Assembly: GCA_021286925.1 (NCBI GenBank)
Contig: JAJTBL010000064.1
Location: 1-8,208, forward strand
Direction: 5' to 3'
Origin: Spirochaetia bacterium
Lineage (GTDB): Bacteria > Spirochaetota > Spirochaetia > Treponematales > Rectinemataceae
DNA length: 8,208 bases
In this document: positions 1 through 5,249 of the stretch, one piece after another
Numbering within the stretch: position 1 is the first letter of the stretch
Layout: every line of letters begins with the position of its first letter
Position numbers and translations under genes: made by a program
The notes under the pieces: generated by a model
What the model saw: only the letters and a program-made list of their open reading frames with translations
The model's database searches: none
Told to the model about the DNA's origin: nothing

Positions 1-23
1 AGGAAGTTTTGATGGAACGTTTG
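1..23 (+). repeat. 23-bp direct repeat, left copy (RBS and first codons of the gene at 1388)
   Basis: Bases 1-23 are identical to 1377-1399. The repeat covers the SD (AGGAAG), the spacer, an ATG (12-14 here, 1388-1390 in the right copy) and the codons for Met-Glu-Arg-Leu. In this copy the reading frame diverges at once and ends at TAG 105-107 after 31 codons that resemble nothing I know, so I do not call it a gene. Because the match begins at base 1, the repeat may extend outside the window. Confidence 0.9.
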
Positions 24-100
24 GCAGCAATGTTTCAACCAGAGTGCGCTTTTTGCGGTTATTTGGAGCTTGGTTGGGATTCGTACCTGATTGACCTTAT

Positions 101-144
101 GCCATAGATTAGGTGCGGCTAGCGCCTCGATAAAGACCTATGGC
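101..144. other. Imperfect stem-loop
   Basis: GCCATAG (101-107) pairs perfectly with CTATGGC (138-144). Inside it AGGTGC (111-116) can pair with GCGCCT (122-127) through one G-U pair and a 5-nt loop. No run of T follows on either strand, so it is not a classical intrinsic terminator. It lies 3' of the leftward gene ending at 231 and could be a transcript-end structure or a recombination-site remnant. Confidence 0.4.
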
Positions 145-172
145 TGAGGCTGGCTTAATTCGACCAGAGGGA

Positions 173-194
173 AAATATACAAGGTTCGTGACAC
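173..194 (-). repeat. Dispersed 22-bp repeat, copy 1
   Basis: This block matches 5211-5232 at 20 of 22 positions in the same orientation; only the two central bases differ (GG here, TC there). Read on the minus strand it begins GTGTCACGAA and continues TTGTATATTT. It lies 36 nt downstream of the stop codon of the leftward gene ending at 231. The function is unknown; an old insertion-sequence end, a 3'-UTR element or a protein-binding site are all possible. Confidence 0.7.
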
Positions 195-230
195 TAACTT
201 CGCACCACAGTTACATCATCAAGGATTTCT

Positions 231-1181
231 TCAATAGGTTGTGACTGTAAAGGTCACCGAATCCGAATAGGTGCCAGGTTCAAGGAAGTCGAGATTCTGG
301 ATACCGAATTTAACATAATAGCTGGCAAGTCCTGGTGGTGCATTAGTAACAAGTGTGACAGTTCCAAGATCAAGCGAATAGGTCGTACCAGCGAAGCTGA
401 ATGTATAAGGGATCTGATCGGTATCAGATAGATAAAGCTTACCAGCATGCTCAGAAGCAGCGGTAATCCAAAACGAACGATTGGACTCCACTGTCAAATT
501 GGTGCTCACCGAATAATTGCCCCCTGCGACCATTGAACCGAAATTGCAGAACTCCGGCGTGATGGTCACCTTTACTTTTGCGAGCGAAACCTCTGCCGTC
601 ACGAGTATAGAAACTGAAACACCAGTAGGAGTTCCCATTGGCAGTAACTGTGAATCGATGTAGAGCGAAAAGATGAAGGTATTCTGGTACACCCCATCGG
701 GAACGCTTGCCCCGGTCACTGCGGGATCTACAACCGCTATAAAGTCTACGGTTCCTTCCTTTTCATTTTTTTTTATCTTCCCCGAGAGAACAGTCGTGCC
801 AGGAATATTCGTCGTTCCAATTTCACTGGTTCCGGTTGTTGGCCGCAAGTACACTTGAAGCCAGGAGCTTGTTACATCTCCATTCAGGTAGAGCCGCCGA
901 CTCCCAACTGAAAAATCTCCAATTTTTGCTCCTGTTATGAGATAATAATAATTCAGTCTATTCCCAGTCGGTGAGCGTCCTGTTGTGATTGTCCCTGTCG
1001 ACTGCACAGTTTGTATGTCGCTGTAGATCATTGTCGGAGGGGGACTTGCAGTTACCGTATAGGTTTCGGCATTGACTGAAAGTAATGCGGCGACCATGAA
1101 AGCCAGTGTCAGAGATGCTTTCCGAATTTTCCAAGCAGTTCCCGTCCGAATCCTGTCATTTTCATTTTTCAATTTTTTCAC
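231..1181 (-). CDS. Secreted two-domain beta-rich protein, spore coat protein U / Csu-pilin-like
   Basis: I place the start at GTG 1179-1181, giving 316 residues, because GAGAGG (1189-1194) lies 7 nt upstream. The frame is open to an earlier GTG at 1196 that has no SD. A basic n-region of about 21 residues precedes a hydrophobic core (about 22-36) and a likely signal-peptidase site VNA38|E39, so the protein should be exported. Two beta-rich, Thr/Ser/Val-rich domains follow (about 39-195 and 200-316), each with the strand pattern G-x-Y-x-(N/D)-x near its end: PDGVYQNTFIF (about 162-172) and EPGTYSDSVTF (about 301-311). This pattern is usual in SCPU/Csu-type fimbrial Ig-like domains. The C-terminal domain resembles the protein at 4517-4969. 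There is a single Cys (about 212), so no internal disulfide. No chaperone or usher is present in the window. The fold assignment is inference, and a generic surface or periplasmic Ig-like protein is the alternative. Confidence 0.75.
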   Translation of the reverse strand: MKKLKNENDRIRTGTAWKIRKASLTLAFMVAALLSVNAETYTVTASPPPTMIYSDIQTVQSTGTITTGRSPTGNRLNYYYLITGAKIGDFSVGSRRLYLNGDVTSSWLQVYLRPTTGTSEIGTTNIPGTTVLSGKIKKNEKEGTVDFIAVVDPAVTGASVPDGVYQNTFIFSLYIDSQLLPMGTPTGVSVSILVTAEVSLAKVKVTITPEFCNFGSMVAGGNYSVSTNLTVESNRSFWITAASEHAGKLYLSDTDQIPYTFSFAGTTYSLDLGTVTLVTNAPPGLASYYVKFGIQNLDFLEPGTYSDSVTFTVTTY

Positions 1182-1188
1182 GGCAGAA

Positions 1189-1194
1189 CCTCTC
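1189..1194 (-). promoter_or_regulatory. SD that decides the GTG start at 1181
   Basis: Minus-strand GAGAGG, 7 nt before GTG 1181-1179. The alternative GTG at 1196-1194 overlaps this site and has no SD of its own. Confidence 0.6.
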
Positions 1195-1228
1195 ACACAC
1201 GTATATTAATTATTAATTTTGAACTTTT

Positions 1229-1257
1229 ATTATATTTCTCAATTCCAAAACGCGCAA
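1229..1257 (-). promoter_or_regulatory. Sigma70-type promoter for the secreted-protein gene ending at 231
   Basis: On the minus strand the -35 box is TTGCGC (1252-1257), followed by a 17-bp spacer and a consensus -10 box TATAAT (1229-1234). The start of transcription should fall near 1222, giving a leader of about 40 nt before GTG 1181. The flanking DNA is AT-rich. The -35 matches consensus at only three of six positions. Confidence 0.6.
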
Positions 1258-1333
1258 GTTTTGCTTACATTTTTTCTCAAAACCAGCCAGGTTCAAACTC
1301 GGCTATTTTTCCTATCGAACCCTCATTTTTAAT

Positions 1334-1362
1334 TTGATTTTTCCCCTATCCCCTTGTATATT
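1334..1362 (+). promoter_or_regulatory. Sigma70-type promoter for the NTF2-SDR-FAD operon
   Basis: TTGATT (1334-1339), 17-bp spacer, TATATT (1357-1362). Transcription would begin near 1369, leaving a leader of about 20 nt with the SD AGGAAG (1377-1382) placed 5 nt before ATG 1388. It diverges from the promoter at 1229-1257. The 11 bases CCTTGTATATT at 1352-1362 also occur, inverted, inside the repeat at 173-194. Confidence 0.65.
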
Positions 1363-1376
1363 GAAAGCTCAATAAA

Positions 1377-1399
1377 AGGAAGTTTTGATGGAACGTTTG
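1377..1399 (+). repeat. 23-bp direct repeat, right copy (functional RBS and start)
   Basis: Identical to bases 1-23. This copy is the working one: it supplies the SD and first four codons of the gene at 1388, which stays open for 153 codons. The two copies are 1,376 bp apart and bracket the leftward secreted-protein gene. Confidence 0.9.
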
Positions 1400-1849
1400 A
1401 TGGATACCGATGCATTCGTGATTACTGATATTGAGCAATTTACTGCGCTCTGGAGCAAAACATACAATCGCGAAGGCAAGCCAGACTGGTCACACATCAT
1501 TCCGTATTATGATGAGTCGATTCATTTCAAAGACTGCATCCAGGAGGTGCGGGGCATCGAGGAATTCAAGGCTTTGACGGAGCGGCTCGCGCGTCGGTCA
1601 AACGAGCTTTCCATGGCGCTCAAGAATGCGGTCATGCTGGGCAGGCTCATCTACATGGAGTGGGAGATGACCATTCTGTATCGAAACACGAGGTCTTCGG
1701 TTATCTATGGGGCGAGCAGGATCATGCTGAGCGAACAGGGGAAAATAATCGACCAGCGGGATTACTATGATCTCTGGGGCGATATTTTCGATAATATTCC
1801 GAAGTTCAATCGGCGGTACCGATCTTTCATGAAAAAGGTTTTTGGATAA
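1388..1849 (+). CDS. NTF2-like (SnoaL / limonene-epoxide-hydrolase fold) protein
   Basis: This gene encodes a 153-residue cytoplasmic protein with no signal peptide or membrane segment. I chose ATG 1388 (SD AGGAAG at 1377-1382, 5 nt spacing) over the adjacent in-frame TTG 1385. The sequence fits the NTF2/SnoaL cone: N-terminal helices (about 12-40), a YYDESIHFKD segment (40-49) with the next helix GIEEFKALTERL (56-67), then strands MEWEMTI (90-96), VIYGASRIML (105-114) and IIDQRDYYDLW (120-130). Members of this superfamily include polyketide cyclases, ketosteroid isomerases and epoxide hydrolases, but also non-catalytic subunits, so the fold does not name a reaction. It is the first gene of the operon; the dehydrogenase starts 3 nt after its stop. 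By context it may act on, or bind, the same small hydrophobic substrate as the two redox enzymes (inference). Confidence 0.8.
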   Translation: MERLMDTDAFVITDIEQFTALWSKTYNREGKPDWSHIIPYYDESIHFKDCIQEVRGIEEFKALTERLARRSNELSMALKNAVMLGRLIYMEWEMTILYRNTRSSVIYGASRIMLSEQGKIIDQRDYYDLWGDIFDNIPKFNRRYRSFMKKVFG

Positions 1850-1852
1850 GGT

Positions 1853-2821
1853 ATGGCAGAAAAAAAAGTCAGGCAGAGCAGGGTGCGGAAATATTGGCCG
1901 CAGTACAAGTGGTCGAATATTGCGGCGATGCTGAAAAACAATCGAATTCCTCCGAAGTTATGCGATCTCGATTTTAATGGCAAGCTGGTTGTTATCACAG
2001 GGGCGACATCAGGAATCGGCTATAAAACCGCGCGGCGATACGCTGAAGGCGGCGCTGACCTGATCGTTATCAATCGGAATCGGGAAAAATCGAGGGCGCT
2101 GTGCGAAGAAATCCAGCGTGATTTCAAGGTTCGCTGTGATGAGATAATTGCGGATTTGAGTCAGCTGGATGATATGCATCGAGCCGCGGACCAGCTTGCC
2201 GCGCTCGAGCGTCCTATCGATGTGCTGATTCACAATGCGGGTGTGTATCTCAAAAAGCGGTCAGTGACGCGGGATGGGCTGGAAACGACTTTTGCCGTTC
2301 ACTTTTTATCTTCATTCATCATCAATTGGAAATTGCTGGACAAGCTGAAGCGGGAAAATCGGGCAAGAATTATTTTTGTGGGCTCGGAGGGGTATCGTTT
2401 TGCCGTGTGAGGGCTCAATCTCGATGATTTACAGTTTGAGCGCGGCGGATACTCGGGGCTGAAGGCTTATGGCTCGGCAAAGACTGCGCAACTGCTTGCG
2501 ATGCATCGTTTCGCGCGGTTGTTTGCGGGTACTGACGTCTGTATCAACGCGATGCATCCGGGCATGGTCGCGACCAATACCGGCAGAGAAAATCACGCAT
2601 TCTACCGCTGGTACAAAAAAAATATTCTGGATCGAAATTCACTGCCGCCCGAAGTCTCCGCACAAGCCTTATTTTATCTGGGTGTTTCGCCAGACCTGCG
2701 GGGTGTAACGGATTCATTTTTCAATCTGACAACAAAGGAAGAATTGGCTCCTCCAGCCTTGGATCTGGAGGTCGCTGACGAGTTATGGCAGAAAAGCCTT
2801 GAACTGGGGAGGCTCGCATGA
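1853..2821 (+). pseudogene. Short-chain dehydrogenase/reductase, retinol-dehydrogenase-like, interrupted by an in-frame TGA
   Basis: Read across TGA 2408-2410, this frame gives one classical SDR of 322 residues, a normal length for the retinol dehydrogenase (RDH11-14) / protochlorophyllide-reductase-like branch. Visible motifs are the NAD(P)-binding TGATSGIG (49-56), Asp101 in IADLS, NAG (128-130), probable catalytic Ser178 in FVGSEG, then, after the stop at codon 186, the GLNLDDLQ block, the catalytic pair Tyr206 and Lys210 in AYGSAK, and the HPGMVATN cofactor loop. The upstream half lacks Tyr and Lys; a restart at ATG 2501 would lack the whole Rossmann N-terminus and the active site. Neither part could be an active SDR alone, so the gene is broken unless the TGA is read through or is a sequence error. 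Both halves remain in the same frame with no other lesion, so the event is recent or not real. The 3' end overlaps the next gene by ATGA. Confidence 0.8.
2408..2410 (+). other. In-frame TGA between the two halves of the SDR
   Basis: The single premature stop lies between RFAV and GLNLDD. CGA (Arg) or TGG (Trp) would each become TGA by one transition. UGA ends several other genes here (231, 4437, 5250, 7169, 8095), so general reassignment is unlikely. GCTCAA (2413-2418) can pair with TTGAGC (2436-2441) just downstream, giving a 6-bp stem with a 17-nt loop. Confidence 0.85.
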
Positions 2822-4437
2822 CAGAACAAAGCACGGTCATTGTGGTCGGCGGGGGCATTGCCGGGCTGACGGCTGCCGCGTATGCCGCAAAAAAAGGCGT
2901 CGATGTGCTGTTAATCGAAAAAAATTCGACCTGCGGCGGCTTGATCAACACCTTTGCCCGCGATGGTTTTGTGTTTGACGGCGGGGTGCGCGCGTTAGAG
3001 AGCGCAGGGATCATCAAGCCCATGCTTACCGATTTGCAGATCGATCTGCCTTCGATAAAAAGCAATGTGTCGGTGGGTATCGCAGGTGATGTGATCAATG
3101 TCGAATCCGAAGCGAATCTCGCCGATTATGAAAAACTCCTGCTTCGTTTCTATCCCGACAGCGCGGATGATATCGGCCGTCTCATGGATGCTATCAAAGA
3201 AGTTATGCGAAATATGAAAATCCTTTATGCGGTGGACAATCCGCTCTTCAAGAATTTCAAGGAGGACGGCGCGTATTTTGTTTCGAAGTATCTGCCCTGG
3301 ATGTTCAAATTTCTGCTGGCGCTTCGCAAAATCGATGCGATGAAAGGGCCGGTCGAAGAATTTCTCGCGGGCATCATAAAAAATCAGTCGCTGATGGATA
3401 TTGTGGACCAGCACTTTTTCGCCGCGACTCCAACTTTTTTCGCGATGAGTTATTTCTACCTTTACACGGATTATTTCTATCCGAAGGGCGGCGTCGGTAC
3501 GCTGCCCGCAAAGGTTCAAGAAAAACTGCTGGCCTTTGGCGGCAGGATAAAAAATGACACGAAAATTGTTACGCTGGATCCGGCTGCGCGGCTTTTGACT
3601 GATTCCGAGGGCAATACGTATCAGTATGAACAATTAGTCTGGGCAGCTGATTTGAAGCATCTGTATTCCATCGCGGATACGAATGGTCTGCCGCAGGAAA
3701 AGGCCTCGAAAATAAAGGCTGAAAAAGATCTGCTGCTATCCCGGAAGGGCGCTGAATCCATTTTCACGCTTTTCCTGGCGGTGGATATGCCTCCTGAGGA
3801 TTTTAAAAAAATCTCCCACGGGCATTTTTTCTATACGCCTTCGCCGAAGGGGCTGGGCGAAACGCACCGGAGCGAACTGCAGGGGCTTCTCAAACAGTGG
3901 GGTTCGCTCGACAAACAGACTGTTCTCGCGTGGCTGGATCGTTTCTGTGAACTCAACACCTATGAAATTTCGATTCCGGTTCTCAAGGATTCCGAAGCGG
4001 CGCCTCCCGGAAAGACGGGGATCATTGCGAGTCTTTTGTTCGAATATGAGCTGGTCCGGCGCGTCAAGGAAGATGGCTGGTATGAGGAATTCAAATCGCA
4101 CCTCGAGGCGAAAATGATCGATGTTCTCAGCTCGTCCATCTACCCGGGGCTGAAGGATCATGTGCTGTTCCAATTTTCGGCGAGTCCTTTGAGCATCGAA
4201 GCGCTGGTCGGGAGTTCGGGCGGAGCGATTATCGGCTGGTCTTTCAAAGAGCCGGTGCCGGTCACATCGAGCATGCTGGGTGTCAATGATTCGATAAAAA
4301 CTTCAATCCCCGGCGTTTTCAAAGCCGGGCAGTGGTCGTACAGCCCCACCGGCGTGCCAACCTCCATCATGACGGGCCGCCTGGCTGCGGATGCGGCAAT
4401 TAAAGCTGCTAAGGCTATTAAGGCGAGAAAAGGCTGA
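2818..4437 (+). CDS. FAD-dependent oxidoreductase of the phytoene desaturase / CrtISO / retinol saturase family
   Basis: This gene encodes a 539-residue soluble flavoprotein. The N-terminal Rossmann motif VVGGGIAGLTAA (9-20) with Glu34 closing the first beta-alpha-beta unit binds the FAD ADP part, and GG (40-41) followed by FVFDGG (51-56) is the usual second FAD contact. YPKGGVGTLP (221-230) is the family's central Gly-rich motif. The C-terminal segment (about 497-528, with PGVFKAGQW and GVPTSIMTGRLAA) closes the flavin site. Length and motif order agree with COG1233-type carotenoid/retinoid desaturases, isomerases and saturases, which change double bonds in long polyene or other hydrophobic chains; the substrate here cannot be read from the sequence. 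ATG 2818 overlaps the SDR stop (ATGA) and has its own SD GGGGAGG (2806-2812) 5 nt upstream, so translation may be coupled to the end of the broken SDR. Transcription ends at the terminator 4458-4494. Confidence 0.85.
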   Translation: MTEQSTVIVVGGGIAGLTAAAYAAKKGVDVLLIEKNSTCGGLINTFARDGFVFDGGVRALESAGIIKPMLTDLQIDLPSIKSNVSVGIAGDVINVESEANLADYEKLLLRFYPDSADDIGRLMDAIKEVMRNMKILYAVDNPLFKNFKEDGAYFVSKYLPWMFKFLLALRKIDAMKGPVEEFLAGIIKNQSLMDIVDQHFFAATPTFFAMSYFYLYTDYFYPKGGVGTLPAKVQEKLLAFGGRIKNDTKIVTLDPAARLLTDSEGNTYQYEQLVWAADLKHLYSIADTNGLPQEKASKIKAEKDLLLSRKGAESIFTLFLAVDMPPEDFKKISHGHFFYTPSPKGLGETHRSELQGLLKQWGSLDKQTVLAWLDRFCELNTYEISIPVLKDSEAAPPGKTGIIASLLFEYELVRRVKEDGWYEEFKSHLEAKMIDVLSSSIYPGLKDHVLFQFSASPLSIEALVGSSGGAIIGWSFKEPVPVTSSMLGVNDSIKTSIPGVFKAGQWSYSPTGVPTSIMTGRLAADAAIKAAKAIKARKG

Positions 4438-4457
4438 GCACTGTTCAACCGCCGACA

Positions 4458-4494
4458 AAAAAGGCTGTTCAGCAGGGTGCTGGACAGCCTTTTT
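4458..4494. terminator. Strong bidirectional intrinsic terminator
   Basis: A 17-bp stem (4458-4474 with 4478-4494, one G-U pair) closes on the loop GGG. The stem ends in an A-run on the left and a T-run on the right, so it acts on both strands. It begins 21 nt after the FAD oxidoreductase stop and ends 22 nt before the stop of the convergent gene at 4517, and so serves both. Confidence 0.93.
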
Positions 4495-4516
4495 GATTCT
4501 TCTCTGCGTTACGGTG

Positions 4517-4969
4517 TTATAGCGTTGCAAGCGTGATGGTCAGAGTGTCTTCATAGGTACCGGCTGAAAGACCGAGGCTCGCGGCTGTCTGATAGGCGAT
4601 AGCGAGGTTGTAGGTTGTCGCAGCTTGCGGCGCAGTTTTTGTCTGGACATAATCAGTGCTGAGATCAATGCCCGTTGTTGCTCCCCAAGTGAAGGTGTAG
4701 GGGTAGTCGCCGCCGCCCGCTCTCACCATTTTGCCTCCGTTTGCCGAGTGCACGGTGATTGTCCAGCTCGCCACGTTGGAGCTGATGGTCACAGAGCCGA
4801 GGGCTGCCGATGTCAGCGTTGGGTCAACCGCCTTGGTGCCTGGAATTGTTGTGGTGATGTTAAGATCCGCACCGACGACAGCTTGCAGGGTTGTACTGAT
4901 TGTCGTACCCGCAAAGACAGGCAGACCGATAAACAGGACTGCCAGAACCAGCATAAAACCTTTTTTCAT
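4517..4969 (-). CDS. Small secreted beta-rich protein, SCPU/Csu-pilin-like
   Basis: This gene encodes 150 residues. ATG 4969-4967 follows SD GGAGGAG (4977-4983) at 7 nt spacing. Residues 1-20 are a textbook Sec signal peptide (MKKG, hydrophobic core, cleavage VFA20|G21); there is no lipobox Cys and no Cys at all. The mature part, about 130 residues, is one Thr/Ala/Ser-rich beta domain. Its C-terminal half, from YPYTFTWG (89-96) to AGTYEDTLTITL (136-147), parallels the end of the protein at 231-1181 (IPYTFSFAG and PGTYSDSVTFTV), so the two look like diverged paralogues. The closing G-T-Y-x-D-x-(V/L)-T pattern is typical of SCPU/Csu fimbrial subunits. It is a monocistronic unit with its own promoter (5039-5068) and shared terminator. 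A pilin-like or matrix subunit is possible; no chaperone or usher is in the window. Confidence 0.8.
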   Translation of the reverse strand: MKKGFMLVLAVLFIGLPVFAGTTISTTLQAVVGADLNITTTIPGTKAVDPTLTSAALGSVTISSNVASWTITVHSANGGKMVRAGGGDYPYTFTWGATTGIDLSTDYVQTKTAPQAATTYNLAIAYQTAASLGLSAGTYEDTLTITLATL

Positions 4970-4982
4970 ACACTTTCTCCTC

Positions 4983-5020
4983 CAGGCTTTTGCCGCGGCT
5001 GTGCCGTCGGTCAGCGCCTG
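4983..5020 (-). promoter_or_regulatory. GC-rich leader hairpin before the SD of the gene at 4969
   Basis: In the otherwise AT-rich leader, CAGGC (minus strand, 5020-5016) can pair with GCCTG (4987-4983). Inside, CGGC-ACA-GCCG (5006-4996) forms a small hairpin. The outer arm abuts the SD at 4977-4983, so it might affect ribosome access. The stems are short and the call is weak. Confidence 0.25.
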
Positions 5021-5038
5021 AATTAATAATTTTGGTTG

Positions 5039-5068
5039 ATTATATGTTCATAAAATTTCCATTGTCAA
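5039..5068 (-). promoter_or_regulatory. Consensus sigma70 promoter of the small secreted-protein gene
   Basis: On the minus strand TTGACA (5063-5068) and TATAAT (5039-5044) both match consensus fully and are separated by 18 bp. Transcription should start near 5032, giving a leader of about 63 nt. Very AT-rich DNA lies upstream (5085-5188), as for an UP element. This predicts strong, largely constitutive expression. Confidence 0.85.
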
Positions 5069-5182
5069 GAGCGAGCGTAAAAATATTCAAGTAATTTTTT
5101 ATAGTATATACTTTTAGTAATGATTATTTTTATGAGCACGTATACATTATATTTTTTGTTCTTTTATATGAACATTTTAATT

Positions 5183-5196
5183 AAAAAAGGAGGAGG
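5183..5196 (+). other. Orphan SD-like sequence without a start codon
   Basis: A run of six A followed by GGAGGAGG is a near-perfect plus-strand SD, but no ATG or GTG follows at usable spacing. The nearest possibilities are ATT 5205 (24 codons, stop TGA 5277-5279) and TTG 5206 (7 codons). It may be the remains of a lost gene start, or simply purine-rich DNA. Confidence 0.35.
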
Positions 5197-5210
5197 CCGC
5201 TGGCATTGAG

Positions 5211-5232
5211 AAATATACAATCTTCGTGACAC
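5211..5232 (-). repeat. Dispersed 22-bp repeat, copy 2
   Basis: This copy is identical to 173-194 except for two central bases. It lies 17 nt downstream of the rbsK stop and, on the same strand, about 140 bp upstream of the promoter of the small secreted-protein gene. Its minus-strand reading starts GTGTCACGAA. Confidence 0.7.
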
Positions 5233-5249
5233 CAGTCAGGGCAGGTGTT

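Larger units (their letters stand above)
24..230. other. Non-coding stretch left of the first gene
   Basis: No convincing gene lies here. The only open frames are a 31-codon frame from the duplicated start at 12 and a roughly 34-codon frame from ATG 140, and neither has a recognisable product. The stretch holds an imperfect hairpin (101-144) and one copy of a dispersed 22-bp repeat (173-194). No U-tract terminator is visible for the leftward gene that ends at 231. Confidence 0.6.
5069..5249. other. AT-rich intergenic DNA with orphan SD and repeat copy 2
   Basis: Together with 5039-5068 and the leader, this fills the 280-bp gap between the small secreted-protein gene and rbsK. It contains a long AT-rich tract, a plus-strand SD-like sequence without an ATG (5183-5196) and the second 22-bp repeat (5211-5232). 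I see no gene and no strong intrinsic terminator for the rbs operon here. Confidence 0.6.

Noticed and set aside
12..107. 31-codon frame starting at the duplicated ATG
   Set aside because: The RBS and start are copied from the gene at 1388, but the following codons match no family and the frame ends quickly. I treat it as a by-product of the repeat.
101..144. Integron attC site
   Set aside because: The hairpin size is suggestive, but I found no matching GTTRRRY / RYYYAAC core pair at its ends and no integrase in the window.
173..230. Peptide similarity (KYT-x-FVT) shared by short plus-strand frames at the two 22-bp repeats
   Set aside because: The likeness stops at the edges of the DNA repeat and the frames are short with no valid starts, so it reflects repeat DNA and not related proteins.
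2408..2410. Genetic code change (UGA as sense codon)
   Set aside because: UGA ends at least five other genes here at the expected C-termini, including rbsK, rbsC and rbsA.
2501..2821. Separate 106-residue gene starting at ATG 2501
   Set aside because: It is the C-terminal part of the SDR in the same frame, starts after the YxxxK motif, has no SD and no known stand-alone family.
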